Shown here: positions 32,108-41,296 of the stretch, piece after piece
Position numbering within the stretch: the stretch's first letter is position 1
How the letters are laid out: each line of letters opens with the position of its first letter
From: Roseburia hominis
Lineage (GTDB): Bacteria > Bacillota > Clostridia > Lachnospirales > Lachnospiraceae
Assembly: GCA_021771815.1 (NCBI GenBank)
Contig: JAETOE010000007.1
Coordinates: forward strand, 35,106-99,105
Direction: 5' to 3'
Length of the DNA stretch: 64,000 nt
Notes under the pieces: generated by a model
The model's input: only the letters and a program-made list of their open reading frames with translations
Told to the model about the DNA's origin: nothing
The model's database searches: none
Translations under genes and position numbers: made by a program

Positions 32108-33400
32108 ATGGAAGTACAATATATCAGAAAATTGAGAGCGAGTTACATGGTGCTCGCGGAGCAGAAGGAACAGAAGGAGTGGGAGCGGCAGATGATAGCA
32201 AATGCGCCGGGGAGTAATGTTTTATTCGCGGAGCACGTGCAGGAAAATGGAGAAAGCTATCTGTGGTATGAGATCACTGGGAAGCAGGCGCTTGATGCAT
32301 GGCTTGAGACGGAGAAATTGGGGTATTCATTTCTCTGTGGGCTTTTGCTTGGCATATATGGGGCGGTAGAATTTCTGGAAGGGATCCTGCTTGATGCAGA
32401 GGGGATTTTGCTTATGCCGGAGGGGATTTTTGTGGATCATCGGACAGGGGAGGCATATTTCTGTTATTATCCGGGAAATGGAGAAATATTGTCTGACGCG
32501 TTTCGCGAGCTGTTAGAAGAACTTTTGACGCATCTGGATCATGAGGATGAGCGGGCAGTTTCACTCGCCTATGGAATATATGACGATGTCGCCAGGGGAG
32601 GAAGGAGTTTGTCGGAACTTAAGAGCCTGCTGCGTCTGCCCTACGAAAAGGAGGACACAGACGAGCAGGAAGAGACAGACGAGTGGGAAGAATCGAATGG
32701 ATGGAAAGGAGCAGACGAGCGGGAGAAAGCAGAGGAGCGAGGAGGAGTAAGCAAGCAAAGAAAAGTATTTGGGCGAGATGCGGTAAATAAATGGGAAAAC
32801 CCAGAGCACGGAAATAATGGGCAGCCAGAGCGTCCGCAGGAAGAAGGCGTTGGGCAAAGGACATTTTCGTGGATGAAGGGGCGCTGGGTGAAGCCGGGAG
32901 ACAAAGAGAAGAATGCTGCAGGGAGAAGAGCGTCGAAGGGCAAAAAGAATGTATTAGAAGATATTCGTCGTTTTTTTGCAGAGAAAGGAATACGGGCAGG
33001 GAAGGCAAAAGCTGTGCCGGAGCAGGAGGTATTTTTCTTTGAACCGGAAGAGGAGGAAGCGCCAAAATCAGCACATCCGACGATACTTTTGGCGGAACTG
33101 ACAAGACCGCCGGAAGGGATTCTGCGGTACGAGGGTAAGGGACCGTGCAAAGATCTTGTGATCGAGGGTGATTCTTTTGTGATCGGAAGCAGTGAGGAAT
33201 GCGGGGGCTATATCCCGAGCGCGACGGTCAGTAGAAGACATGCGCGCGTCAGCAGAAAAGAGGGAATTTATTTTATAGAAGATATGAATTCTTCAAACGG
33301 GACATATGTAGGAGGAGAATTGCTTAATTATAAGACAAAGATGAGCTTGCAAAAAAATGAGATTGTTCTTTTTGCGGACGAAAAGTTTAGATTTATTTAA
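32108..33400 (+). CDS. DUF6382-FHA domain protein
   Basis: The 430-aa cytoplasmic protein has an N-terminal DUF6382-like domain (residues 1-175; the pattern of a kinase-like fold without catalytic motifs is possible). A charged, low-complexity linker rich in Glu, Trp and Lys follows (about 178-310), then a C-terminal FHA domain (about 345-430). The FHA phosphothreonine pocket residues are visible in VIGSSEECGGYI, TVSRRHARV and NSSNGTYVGG. FHA domains read threonine phosphorylation, so this protein may read the product of the kinase at 17.2-18.5 kb. It closes the Tad operon. Confidence 0.85.
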   Translation: MEVQYIRKLRASYMVLAEQKEQKEWERQMIANAPGSNVLFAEHVQENGESYLWYEITGKQALDAWLETEKLGYSFLCGLLLGIYGAVEFLEGILLDAEGILLMPEGIFVDHRTGEAYFCYYPGNGEILSDAFRELLEELLTHLDHEDERAVSLAYGIYDDVARGGRSLSELKSLLRLPYEKEDTDEQEETDEWEESNGWKGADEREKAEERGGVSKQRKVFGRDAVNKWENPEHGNNGQPERPQEEGVGQRTFSWMKGRWVKPGDKEKNAAGRRASKGKKNVLEDIRRFFAEKGIRAGKAKAVPEQEVFFFEPEEEEAPKSAHPTILLAELTRPPEGILRYEGKGPCKDLVIEGDSFVIGSSEECGGYIPSATVSRRHARVSRKEGIYFIEDMNSSNGTYVGGELLNYKTKMSLQKNEIVLFADEKFRFI

Positions 33401-33483
33401 GAAAATAAAGCAGCTGTAGGTTTGCATTCTTGCGGGGTTGTATCTATAATAACCATATTAATATAGAAACCGAGGAATGCAGG

Positions 33484-34563
33484 ATGGAATATATGGGACT
33501 TGCAGGCATATTTGCGAGGGAAGGCTATCGCTTCTGCCAGGGGAGACCGAGCGAGGTGGGAATTTACTATAAATATTATAAGGAAGGTTTTCACGTCGTC
33601 TTAGCGGCGGATCTCTCCGGGGGATACCGGATGACGCCCGAACAGCAGCGGATGATGGAAGAGCGTGTTATGAACAGCTTTTACCATCCGCAGGGGATAC
33701 TTTCGGATTTTCCGGAAGGGTTTCCTGTGTATCATGTGGAGGTGCTGACACTTTTGGTAGGCGGGGGTGAAGCAGGGCGGCAGCTATGTACGCAGTGCAG
33801 GAATATCTGGCAGTGTGAGCCTAAGACCGGTCGTCTTCTCATTTTTGAAAATCAGCCGGGCGATTTTTTCGGACTTCGGCAGGCGATTGAGAATGAATTT
33901 GATGCAAACCATGAGAATTGTGAGGAAAACAGCATAAAAACACCGCTCAAAGATATGGTAAAAAGTATAAAAGCTGGTGGAGAATTACCGTATATTACAC
34001 TTGTGTTTATTGCAGCCAATGTTTTGGTATATCTTGTAATGGAACTGGTGGGGAGCACGTTAGACGGGTTGTTCGTTGCGAAGTATGGGGGAATGTACCC
34101 GACGCTGGTAATCGGCAGGCATGAGTGGTGGAGGCTTTTTACGGCTGGTTTTATTCATTTTGGAGCGGCGCACCTCATCAACAATATGGTCATTTTGTAT
34201 TGCATGGGTTCGCGGTTGGAGCGCGTGGTGGGACATTGGCGTTTTGCGGTGATTTATCTGTTTTCACTGCTTGGCGGCAGCCTGCTTTCTCTCACGGTGA
34301 TGCTTCTTACGGGAGATTATGCCGTCTCCGCAGGCGCTTCCGGTGCGATTTTCGGAGTGGTCGGCGGTTTTCTGTGGGTTGTGATCCTGCACAGGGGGAG
34401 ATTGGAGCGGATTACGACAAAAGGAATTCTTTTTATGATAGCGCTGACGGTCTATTATGGCTTCTCTTCGGCGGGAATTGATAATTGGGGACATATAGGC
34501 GGAGTGCTTACCGGATTTGTTGCGACTGTTATTTTATATCACGGAAAGTATCAAAAATGTTGA
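33484..34563 (+). CDS. Rhomboid family intramembrane serine protease
   Basis: The 359-aa protein has a soluble N-terminal domain of about 160 residues (with CTQCRNIWQC, a possible metal or disulfide pair). A six-helix rhomboid core follows, with the catalytic serine in SAGASGAIFG near residue 284 and the histidine in NWGHIGG near residue 335. Rhomboids cleave within membranes. Being right after the Tad operon, a pseudopilin or adhesin substrate is conceivable but not shown. The start at 33484 has a modest GAGG upstream; ATG 33493 is an alternative. Confidence 0.88.
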   Translation: MEYMGLAGIFAREGYRFCQGRPSEVGIYYKYYKEGFHVVLAADLSGGYRMTPEQQRMMEERVMNSFYHPQGILSDFPEGFPVYHVEVLTLLVGGGEAGRQLCTQCRNIWQCEPKTGRLLIFENQPGDFFGLRQAIENEFDANHENCEENSIKTPLKDMVKSIKAGGELPYITLVFIAANVLVYLVMELVGSTLDGLFVAKYGGMYPTLVIGRHEWWRLFTAGFIHFGAAHLINNMVILYCMGSRLERVVGHWRFAVIYLFSLLGGSLLSLTVMLLTGDYAVSAGASGAIFGVVGGFLWVVILHRGRLERITTKGILFMIALTVYYGFSSAGIDNWGHIGGVLTGFVATVILYHGKYQKC

Positions 34564-34639
34564 TTTTACTGCTGAAAATTTATATACTGAAAACAGTACT
34601 TCAAAAGAAGAACGTATAGAAGCTGAACGGAGGCTGTGC

Positions 34640-35632
34640 ATGAAAGTAAATATTTATTATGGTGGAAGAGGCCTGTTGGATGATCCGACACTTTATGTTT
34701 TGAATAAGATGGAAGAGGTGCTGCGAGAGCTGCGCGTCACGATAGAGAGAATTAATATCTATGAGCACAAGAACGAGATAGCGACGCTTCCGCAGACGAT
34801 GAAGGATGCGGACGGAATCATTCTGGCGACAACGGTAGAGTGGCTTGGCATCGGCGGGTATATGCAGCAGTTTCTAGATGCATGCTGGTTGTACGGTGAT
34901 AAGGATAAGATTCAGACGACTTATATGCAGCCGATTGTTATGTCTACCACGTACGGAGAGCGTGAGGGAGAGATGAATCTGGCGAATGCATGGGAGATAT
35001 TAGGGGGGCTGCCATGTCCGGGACTCTGCGGTTATGTCGAAGATCTCGTAAGCTTTGAGATGAATAAGGAATATACGGTAATCATCGAGAAGAAGGCGGA
35101 GAATCTGTACCGGACGATTTCCCAGAAGATGAAGAGTCTGCCCAACAGTAATCTTGCAGTGAAGCAGAGTGTTCTGCGTACGCCGCAGATGGAACTGACA
35201 CCGCAGGAGAGCGAGCAGTTGTCTAAGTATGTATCGGATGACAGCTATGTGAAGAAACAGAAGGAAGATATTCAGGAGCTGGCGTCCATGTTCAAAGATA
35301 TGCTTGGCAAGGCAAACCAGGACGATGACAGTGCATATATTGAGGAGTTCAAGAGAGGCTTTGTCCCGCATCAGGATTTTCATGCGAGATATTTGTTCAT
35401 GATGGCTGATAAGAAGAAACCGCTGTTTGTGGAAGTAAGCCAGGAGGAGCTTACGATCCATTACGGACAGGAAGAGAATATAGATATCTATGCCAAGCTC
35501 ACGCCGGAGGTAATGGACGGTATTCTCAGTGGAAGAATGACGTTTCAAAGAGCGTTCATGACAGGGGAAATGACAGCAAAGGGCAATTTTAAGATATTGC
35601 GGATGCTGGATACGGTATTTAACTTTGCGTAA
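34640..35632 (+). CDS. Flavodoxin-like/SCP2 sterol-carrier-like fusion protein
   Basis: The 330-aa protein has an N-terminal NADPH-dependent FMN reductase-like domain (residues 1-175; KVNIYYGG, ILATTVEWLGIGGYMQQFLD). Its C-terminal domain (about 225-330) has the SCP2-like pattern, including VEVSQEELTIHYGQEENIDI and LSGRMTFQRAFMTGEM. SCP2 domains bind lipids or hydrophobic ligands. The combination suggests redox chemistry on a bound hydrophobic molecule, which is inference. The ATG at 34640 follows CGGAGG. Its 3' end overlaps the convergent kinase gene by 14 bp. Confidence 0.75.
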   Translation: MKVNIYYGGRGLLDDPTLYVLNKMEEVLRELRVTIERINIYEHKNEIATLPQTMKDADGIILATTVEWLGIGGYMQQFLDACWLYGDKDKIQTTYMQPIVMSTTYGEREGEMNLANAWEILGGLPCPGLCGYVEDLVSFEMNKEYTVIIEKKAENLYRTISQKMKSLPNSNLAVKQSVLRTPQMELTPQESEQLSKYVSDDSYVKKQKEDIQELASMFKDMLGKANQDDDSAYIEEFKRGFVPHQDFHARYLFMMADKKKPLFVEVSQEELTIHYGQEENIDIYAKLTPEVMDGILSGRMTFQRAFMTGEMTAKGNFKILRMLDTVFNFA

Positions 35633-36266
35633 GCGGAAGTGCGATGGTAAAGGTACAGCCGTCGCCGGGCCTTGAATCACAGGTCAATGTACCGTGATGC
35701 GATTCAATGATTTGTTTGGTGATGACTAAGCCAAGTCCGCTGCCGCCGGTCTTGGTGGTGATGAACGGCTGGAAGATATTATCGGCAAGCGCAGGGTCTA
35801 ATCCGCCGCCCTGATCGGTAACCGTGATTTTTACAAGTTCATCTTCATATAGGACATGAACATCCGCAGTGCCTTTCCCATTCATGGCTTCACAGGCATT
35901 TTTGATGATATTGGTGATCGCTTGTTTGAGGAGCTGCGGATCTATTTCGATGAGTGGAAGATTCTCGTCTATATAGAAATTACAGACAAAGTTATCCCAT
36001 GACAACACACGGATGGAATTTTCAATCTGATGTATGAAGGAATAGAGATTAATCTGCATAAGGTTCAAGTGGCTGCACAGGCGTGCGGAAGAAAGCTGGA
36101 TGACCATGTTCTTTAAGAAACTGATTTCCGACATGGCTTCATTCCAGTAATCGAATTCGCATACTTCCGGGTGCTTCTTGGCAACTAATTGCAGTGAACC
36201 GTTTACCAGAGTAATAGAATTTTTTATTTCGTGAAAAATATTAAGGTAATCCTCGTTATTTAACAA
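35619..36266 (-). CDS. Soluble sensor histidine kinase
   Basis: The 215-aa protein is a bare kinase core with no membrane or sensor domain. The H-box (IFHEIKNSITLVNGSLQLV) is near residue 11, the N-box is NIIKNACEAM, and the G-boxes are DQGGGLD and GGSGLGLVI. It resembles NtrB/KinB-like cores. The TTG at 36266 is preferred because AAAGGAA lies 7 nt upstream; an upstream ATG at 36311 has no ribosome binding site. No cognate regulator is adjacent, so it is an orphan. A promoter lies at 36315-36343. Confidence 0.85.
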   Translation of the reverse strand: MLNNEDYLNIFHEIKNSITLVNGSLQLVAKKHPEVCEFDYWNEAMSEISFLKNMVIQLSSARLCSHLNLMQINLYSFIHQIENSIRVLSWDNFVCNFYIDENLPLIEIDPQLLKQAITNIIKNACEAMNGKGTADVHVLYEDELVKITVTDQGGGLDPALADNIFQPFITTKTGGSGLGLVITKQIIESHHGTLTCDSRPGDGCTFTIALPLTQS

Positions 36267-36314
36267 TGGTAATTCCTTTCTTATCCGTGAGAGGGTCAAT
36301 ACTACATACAATGT

Positions 36315-36343
36315 AGTTTAACATGAATCATGAATAAGTTCAA
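36315..36343 (-). promoter_or_regulatory. Promoter of the orphan histidine kinase
   Basis: On the minus strand TTGAAC (36338-36343) and TAAACT (36315-36320) are 17 bp apart. A perfect 7-bp inverted repeat, ACTACAT/ATGTAGT (36301-36317), covers the likely start of transcription. Confidence 0.55.
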
Positions 36344-36402
36344 TAACAATAGTTTTACAAAATTCGACATACGTAATAAGATATTTTGGTAATTGTACAC
36401 GA

Positions 36403-36430
36403 ACCATTTGCGCAAAAAAACGACCATTTG
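36403..36430 (+). promoter_or_regulatory. Direct repeats upstream of the first GH3 gene
   Basis: ACCATTTG occurs at 36403-36410 and again at 36423-36430, exactly 20 bp apart, followed by a weak promoter. The same spacing appears upstream of the second GH3 gene. This is the pattern expected for a dimeric activator binding next to the -35 box. Confidence 0.5.
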
Positions 36431-36438
36431 TGCCAATT

Positions 36439-36468
36439 TTGCTCATGATGAAAAATATTTGATAAGAT
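36439..36468 (+). promoter_or_regulatory. Weak promoter of the first GH3 gene
   Basis: TTGCTC (36439-36444) and TAAGAT (36463-36468) are 18 bp apart, just downstream of the 20-bp-spaced repeats. Confidence 0.4.
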
Positions 36469-36513
36469 AAAACCAGAATCCATAGAGTAGCAGTAGAGAT
36501 GGGGGAAGGAATC

Positions 36514-38907
36514 ATGAGCTTAAAGTATGGGGAAATTATCAGTAAAATGACTTTGGAAGAAAAGGCGCGCATGATGTCTGGGAAGAACACCTGGGAGACC
36601 GTGGATTATCCGCAGTATGGGATTCCATCGATGGCAATGTCGGACGGACCGCACGGATTGCGCAGACAGGGCGGCTCCGGCGACCACCTTGGATTGGGAA
36701 AGAGTCTTCCGGCGACCTGCTTCCCAACGGCAGCGACGGTGGCAAACAGTTGGGATGAATCGCTTGGGGAGGCAATCGGGACGGCACTTGCAGAGGAAGC
36801 GGTCACCATGGATGTCAACGTTATTTTAGGACCGGGGCTTAACATCAAGAGAAGCCCGCTGTGCGGCAGGAACTTCGAGTATTTTTCGGAAGACCCGTAT
36901 CATGCAGGGAAGATGGCGGCGGCATATGTGAGGGGGATTCAGAGCAAAGGTATTTCTGCCTGCCCGAAGCATTTTGCGGCAAACAGTCAGGAACTCAGAC
37001 GAATGGCGATGAACTCAGTTGTGGATGAGCGGACTTTTCGTGAGATTTATACCACTGGTTTTGAGATAGCAGTCAAAGAGGGAAGATCGAAGGCGATCAT
37101 GTCCTCCTACAATGAGGTCAACGGTGTTTACGCGAATGAGAATAAGCATCTTTTACGTGAGATTTTGGTGGATGAGTGGGGATTCGGCGGATATGTGGTG
37201 TCCGACTGGGGCGGCAGCAATGACCATGCGCTGGGTGTGAAGAATGGAAGCCATCTGGAGATGCCGGGAACCGGGGATTCCGGTATGAAGGATATTTTGC
37301 GCGCGGTGGCAGAAGGTACACTTGCGGAAGAGGTGTTAGACGAGCGCCTGGATGAGATGCTCGGCGTTATCTTTGCCACGCATCAGGCGACAGCAAGCGG
37401 AAAAGGGACGCAGTTTGATGTTGAAAAACACCACGAATTGGCGAGAAGAGCGGCGGAGGAGAGCATAGTTTTATTGAAAAACAAGGACAATATTTTGCCG
37501 CTTATGGATGGAACAAAGGTGGCAGTTCTTGGAGATTTTGCGAAAACGCCGCGCTATCAGGGCGCAGGCTCGTCACTTGTGAATCCGACGAAGACGCCGG
37601 AGGCGATTGTGGACGTTATCGGCGGAAGCGGATTGGTGATGCAGACATACGCGCAGGGGTATGTGCGGAATCGCAAGACCAATCAGAAGCTTTTGCAGCA
37701 GGCGGTCGAAGCGGCAAAGGCGGCAGAGGTCGTACTTATTTTCGGGGGTCTGGATGAAGTCAGTGAGTCCGAGGGTTTAGATCGCGTGCATATGCGTATG
37801 CCGCAGGCGCAGGATGAACTGATTGAGGCGGTTGCATCGGTAAACAAGAATGTGATTGTAGTGTTGTCCGCAGGCTCCGCTGTGGAGATGCCCTGGTTTG
37901 ACAAGGTAGGGGCGATTGTGCATGGTTACCTGGGTGGTCAGGCAGGCGCATCGGCAATGCTTCGTGTCCTGACTGGAAAATATAACCCATCCGGGAAATT
38001 GAACGAGACTTACCCATACCATTATGAAGATACGCCGGCATATAACTACTATCCGAGCAAAGAGCGCAGCAGCGAGTATCGCGAGGGTCTTTATGTGGGT
38101 TACCGCTACTATACGACAGTGGGAAAGGCTGTGCGGTTTCCGTTTGGCTATGGGCTTTCGTACACAACATTCCGGTACGATAATCTGTGCGTGGATAGGG
38201 AGAAAGCGACTTTTACGATAAAAAATACCGGTGCGCGCGACGGCGCGGAGGTAGCGCAACTTTATATAGGAAGAAATTCTGATACAGTATTCCGTCCGGT
38301 CAGGGAATTAAAGGGCTTCGCGAAAGTATTTTTGAAGGCAGGCGAGGAGAAGAAAGTTACCATTGCGTTGGATGATAAGGCATTTCGCTTCTTTGACGTC
38401 CGCACGAACACCTGGGAGACGGAAAAGGGCAATTACACGATCTACGTTGGACCGAATGTGGAAGACACACCGCTTACGACAGAGATTGCCATTGAGGGAA
38501 CGGTAAGCGGGGGCGGTTACAGCAGGGCTGATCTGCCGGACTACTTTGCAGGAAGAATTACAAAAGTAAACGACAAGGAGTACCAGGTGCTGTATGGCAG
38601 GGAGATACCGGACGGCAGTTGGAGCGGAGAGATCCAGATAAACGACGCAGTGTGCCAGCTCTATTATGGAAAAGGTATTTTTGGAAAGCTCTTTTATGGG
38701 GTACTAAAACTCCTGCTAAAAATCGGAGAATGGCAGGGCAAACCAAATTTGAATGTACTTTTTAATTACAATATGCCGATCCGCGGTTATGCGAAGATGA
38801 CAAACGGAGTGGTAACTATGGATATGGCACGGGCGCTCACAGAGATGGCAAACGGGCACCGCATCAAAGGCACGGGGCATTTTATCAAGGCGTGCTTTAA
38901 ACGTTAG
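36514..38907 (+). CDS. GH3 family beta-glucosidase-type hydrolase, cytoplasmic
   Basis: The 797-aa enzyme has the standard GH3 order: N-terminal barrel with MSDGPHGLR and the nucleophile Asp in VVSDWGGSND near residue 230, then the C-terminal alpha/beta domain, then a fibronectin-III-like domain (FTIKNTGARDGAEVAQLYI). About 115 extra residues at the C-terminus (from about 680) are of unknown role and include a short hydrophobic stretch. No signal peptide is present, so it acts on imported oligosaccharides or glycosides. The ATG at 36514 follows GGAAGG. Confidence 0.92.
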   Translation: MSLKYGEIISKMTLEEKARMMSGKNTWETVDYPQYGIPSMAMSDGPHGLRRQGGSGDHLGLGKSLPATCFPTAATVANSWDESLGEAIGTALAEEAVTMDVNVILGPGLNIKRSPLCGRNFEYFSEDPYHAGKMAAAYVRGIQSKGISACPKHFAANSQELRRMAMNSVVDERTFREIYTTGFEIAVKEGRSKAIMSSYNEVNGVYANENKHLLREILVDEWGFGGYVVSDWGGSNDHALGVKNGSHLEMPGTGDSGMKDILRAVAEGTLAEEVLDERLDEMLGVIFATHQATASGKGTQFDVEKHHELARRAAEESIVLLKNKDNILPLMDGTKVAVLGDFAKTPRYQGAGSSLVNPTKTPEAIVDVIGGSGLVMQTYAQGYVRNRKTNQKLLQQAVEAAKAAEVVLIFGGLDEVSESEGLDRVHMRMPQAQDELIEAVASVNKNVIVVLSAGSAVEMPWFDKVGAIVHGYLGGQAGASAMLRVLTGKYNPSGKLNETYPYHYEDTPAYNYYPSKERSSEYREGLYVGYRYYTTVGKAVRFPFGYGLSYTTFRYDNLCVDREKATFTIKNTGARDGAEVAQLYIGRNSDTVFRPVRELKGFAKVFLKAGEEKKVTIALDDKAFRFFDVRTNTWETEKGNYTIYVGPNVEDTPLTTEIAIEGTVSGGGYSRADLPDYFAGRITKVNDKEYQVLYGREIPDGSWSGEIQINDAVCQLYYGKGIFGKLFYGVLKLLLKIGEWQGKPNLNVLFNYNMPIRGYAKMTNGVVTMDMARALTEMANGHRIKGTGHFIKACFKR

Positions 38908-38955
38908 ATAATAGCGAGGAAGCTCTTTTCTATGGAAGAAAGTGCGGCTCATAAG

Positions 38956-39006
38956 AAAAGGTTTACTGAAAGGTATGGTCAGATGCCTCTCAGTAAGCCT
39001 TTTTTG
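38956..39006 (+). terminator. Terminator after the first GH3 gene
   Basis: AAAAGGTTTACTGA (38956-38969) pairs with TCAGTAAGCCTTTT, with one G-T pair, and is followed by more T. Confidence 0.8.
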
Positions 39007-39026
39007 CAGGAATCCCCCGGATATCA

Positions 39027-39055
39027 TTGTGCGTTTTGGAATGCCATGTTATATT
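39027..39055 (+). promoter_or_regulatory. Promoter of the LytTR two-component operon
   Basis: TTGTGC (39027-39032) and TATATT (39050-39055) are exactly 17 bp apart. Confidence 0.6.
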
Positions 39056-39104
39056 AGGAGCATCAGACTGTATGACGGGGAAATAGAAAAACGGAGGTAA
39101 TCCA

Positions 39105-39815
39105 ATGATAAAAATCGCAATTGTGGAAGATGAGAGCATGTGCGCCGACCAGCTTCGGGACTATCTGATGCAGTATGAAAAAGAGCAGGGAGAGGCGCTT
39201 GACGTTACGATATATTCCGACGGAGATGAGATTGTGCGCAGATACAAGGCACAGTTTGATATCATTTTAATGGATGTGGAAATGAAGTTCATGGATGGTA
39301 TGTCTGCGGCGGAGGAGATCCGAAAAGTCGATACCGAGGTTGTTATTATTTTTATTACGAATATGGCGCAGTATGCGATTCGCGGCTATGCAGTGGATGC
39401 GTTTGACTATGTGCTAAAGCCGGTGTCATACTTTGCGTTTTCACAGCGTCTTTCACGTGCTATCGGTCGGATGAAAAAGCGCAGCCAGAAGATTATCTCT
39501 GTAAATATCAAGGGCGGCACGATACGCATAGATGTGGCAAATATTTATTACGTGGAGAGTCAGGGGCACAACCTTATTTTTCACACGGCATCCGGCAATT
39601 ACGAGGCGTCCGGCACGATGAAGGATGTGGAGGACAAGCTCGGCGAGATGAACTTTTTCCGGGGAAATAAGGGGTATCTCATCAACCTTGCGCATGTGGA
39701 TGGTATTTGTGAGGGCTGCGCGACAGTGAAAGGCGAGTCGTTAATCTTAAGCCGTGCCCGGAAAAAAGAGTTCATGGAGGCGCTCACAAAGTACTGGGGA
39801 GAGGTGGTGAAATAA
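39105..39815 (+). CDS. LytTR-type response regulator (AgrA-like)
   Basis: The 236-aa regulator has a receiver domain (residues 1-120; the phospho-acceptor Asp is in IILMDVEM near residue 56) and a LytTR DNA-binding domain (about 135-236). LytTR proteins bind paired 9-bp direct repeats. CGGAGG precedes the ATG. Its stop overlaps the start of the sensor gene (TAATG), so the pair is translationally coupled. Confidence 0.93.
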   Translation: MIKIAIVEDESMCADQLRDYLMQYEKEQGEALDVTIYSDGDEIVRRYKAQFDIILMDVEMKFMDGMSAAEEIRKVDTEVVIIFITNMAQYAIRGYAVDAFDYVLKPVSYFAFSQRLSRAIGRMKKRSQKIISVNIKGGTIRIDVANIYYVESQGHNLIFHTASGNYEASGTMKDVEDKLGEMNFFRGNKGYLINLAHVDGICEGCATVKGESLILSRARKKEFMEALTKYWGEVVK

Positions 39816-41119
39816 TGACAACGGTTGTACCGGATATACCAAGGATTTACACCGCACTGGCAGAGTGGTCCGCCTGCCTGGTGTTTATCGTACTTTTAAA
39901 AAAGCGCATTCCCCGCTTGAAAGTAATAGGAGTATCTGTGGCAGCTTTGCTGGTACAGTCAATATTCCTTGTGCTGACGGACGAGGTATGGATTATTTTC
40001 TGGATTCCCTGCATGGCGCTTGCAGTGCTTCTCATGATAATTTTTCTTTATATCTGTTGTGACATCAGTTACCTGGAAGCATCCTACTTTGGGATACAGG
40101 CATTTGTAACGGCAGAATTTTCGGCGTCCCTGGAATGGCAGATTTCCCGGTTTTTCTGGAAAGAGAGTATGCCGCCGTTTGTGGTGCAGGGGTTGCTCTT
40201 ACTTGGCATCTACGGCGTCGTGGACGTACTTATGTGGTATATCATAAGGCGGTATCTGCCGAAGGATGGCAGGATGAACCTTGGGAAAAAGGAATTTTTT
40301 TCGGCTCTGATTATCGGAATTGCAGTCTTTGCGGTTAGTAACTTAAGCTTTGTGACGACGAATACACCCTTCAGCAGCCAGTACTCCTTTGAGATTGCCA
40401 ACATTCGTACGTTGGTGGACTTAGGGGGAATTGCCATGCTCTATGCACATCTGGTGCAGTGCTGTGAGGTGGCGGTACGCAGAGAACTTGAGGCGGTACA
40501 GAATGTTTTGCAGAATCAGTATCAGCAGTATAAACAGTCCAGAGAAAGCATCGATCTGATTAATTATAAATATCATGACCTAAAGCATCAGATTGCAGTA
40601 TTGCGAAGCGAACAGGACCCCGAAAAGCGCAACGAATTTTTAAATAAGATGGAAGATGAGATAAAGCAGTACGAGCTGCAGAATAAGACCGGAAATAAAG
40701 TCTTGGATACGGTACTCACCAGCAAGAGCCTCTATTGTGATAAGCATGGAATCACATTGACTTCGGTAGCAGACGGGAGCCTGCTTGACTTTATGGATAT
40801 TATGGATATCTGCAGCATCTTTGGAAATGCGCTTGACAATGCCATTGAGTGTGAGTTAAAGATACCGGATAAGGAAAAGCGACTGATTCATGTGACGGTG
40901 ATCCAGCAGAAGAATTTCCTCATGATGCGTTTTGAAAATTATTTTGAGGGCAAATTAAACGTCAAAGAAGGGCGTTTTGCCACGACGAAAAAGGAAAAGC
41001 AGTTTCACGGTTACGGAATCAAGAGTATTCGTTATACGGCAAATAAATACGGGGGTGCGGTGGATATCGACACGAGGGATAACTGGTTTGATTTAAAGAT
41101 ATTGATACCTATGCCGTGA
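39815..41119 (+). CDS. GHKL sensor histidine kinase (AgrC/VirS-like)
   Basis: The 434-aa protein has about six membrane helices in the first 215 residues, then the kinase core with YHDLKHQIAVLRSE (His near residue 253) and a GHKL ATPase domain (FGNALDNAIECE, GYGIKSIRYTA). This layout is that of AgrC, which senses autoinducing peptides. No agrB or agrD gene is nearby, so another ligand is likely, possibly linked to the glycosides handled by the neighbouring GH3 enzymes. Confidence 0.9.
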   Translation: MTTVVPDIPRIYTALAEWSACLVFIVLLKKRIPRLKVIGVSVAALLVQSIFLVLTDEVWIIFWIPCMALAVLLMIIFLYICCDISYLEASYFGIQAFVTAEFSASLEWQISRFFWKESMPPFVVQGLLLLGIYGVVDVLMWYIIRRYLPKDGRMNLGKKEFFSALIIGIAVFAVSNLSFVTTNTPFSSQYSFEIANIRTLVDLGGIAMLYAHLVQCCEVAVRRELEAVQNVLQNQYQQYKQSRESIDLINYKYHDLKHQIAVLRSEQDPEKRNEFLNKMEDEIKQYELQNKTGNKVLDTVLTSKSLYCDKHGITLTSVADGSLLDFMDIMDICSIFGNALDNAIECELKIPDKEKRLIHVTVIQQKNFLMMRFENYFEGKLNVKEGRFATTKKEKQFHGYGIKSIRYTANKYGGAVDIDTRDNWFDLKILIPMP

Positions 41120-41178
41120 CATAGTGCATTTTGCACAATACTAGAAAACATATTTTGTAAATATAGATAATATTGCCG

Positions 41179-41210
41179 ACCGTTTATGCACAAAAAATGC
41201 AGTTTATGCA
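41179..41210 (+). promoter_or_regulatory. LytTR-like direct repeats upstream of the second GH3 gene
   Basis: ACCGTTTAT (41179-41187) fits the LytTR/AgrA repeat consensus at all nine positions, and GCAGTTTAT (41199-41207) at eight of nine. They are 20 bp apart, on the same DNA face. The adjacent LytTR regulator is the obvious candidate to bind here. A weak TAGTAT -10-like box lies downstream near 41239. Confidence 0.55.
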
Positions 41211-41296
41211 GATTTTTACCCAAAAAAAATATTTGTGTTAGTATGAATTTACAAGGTTCAGTATTGAACAAATAAAAAGAAATGGGAGGAAGAAAA

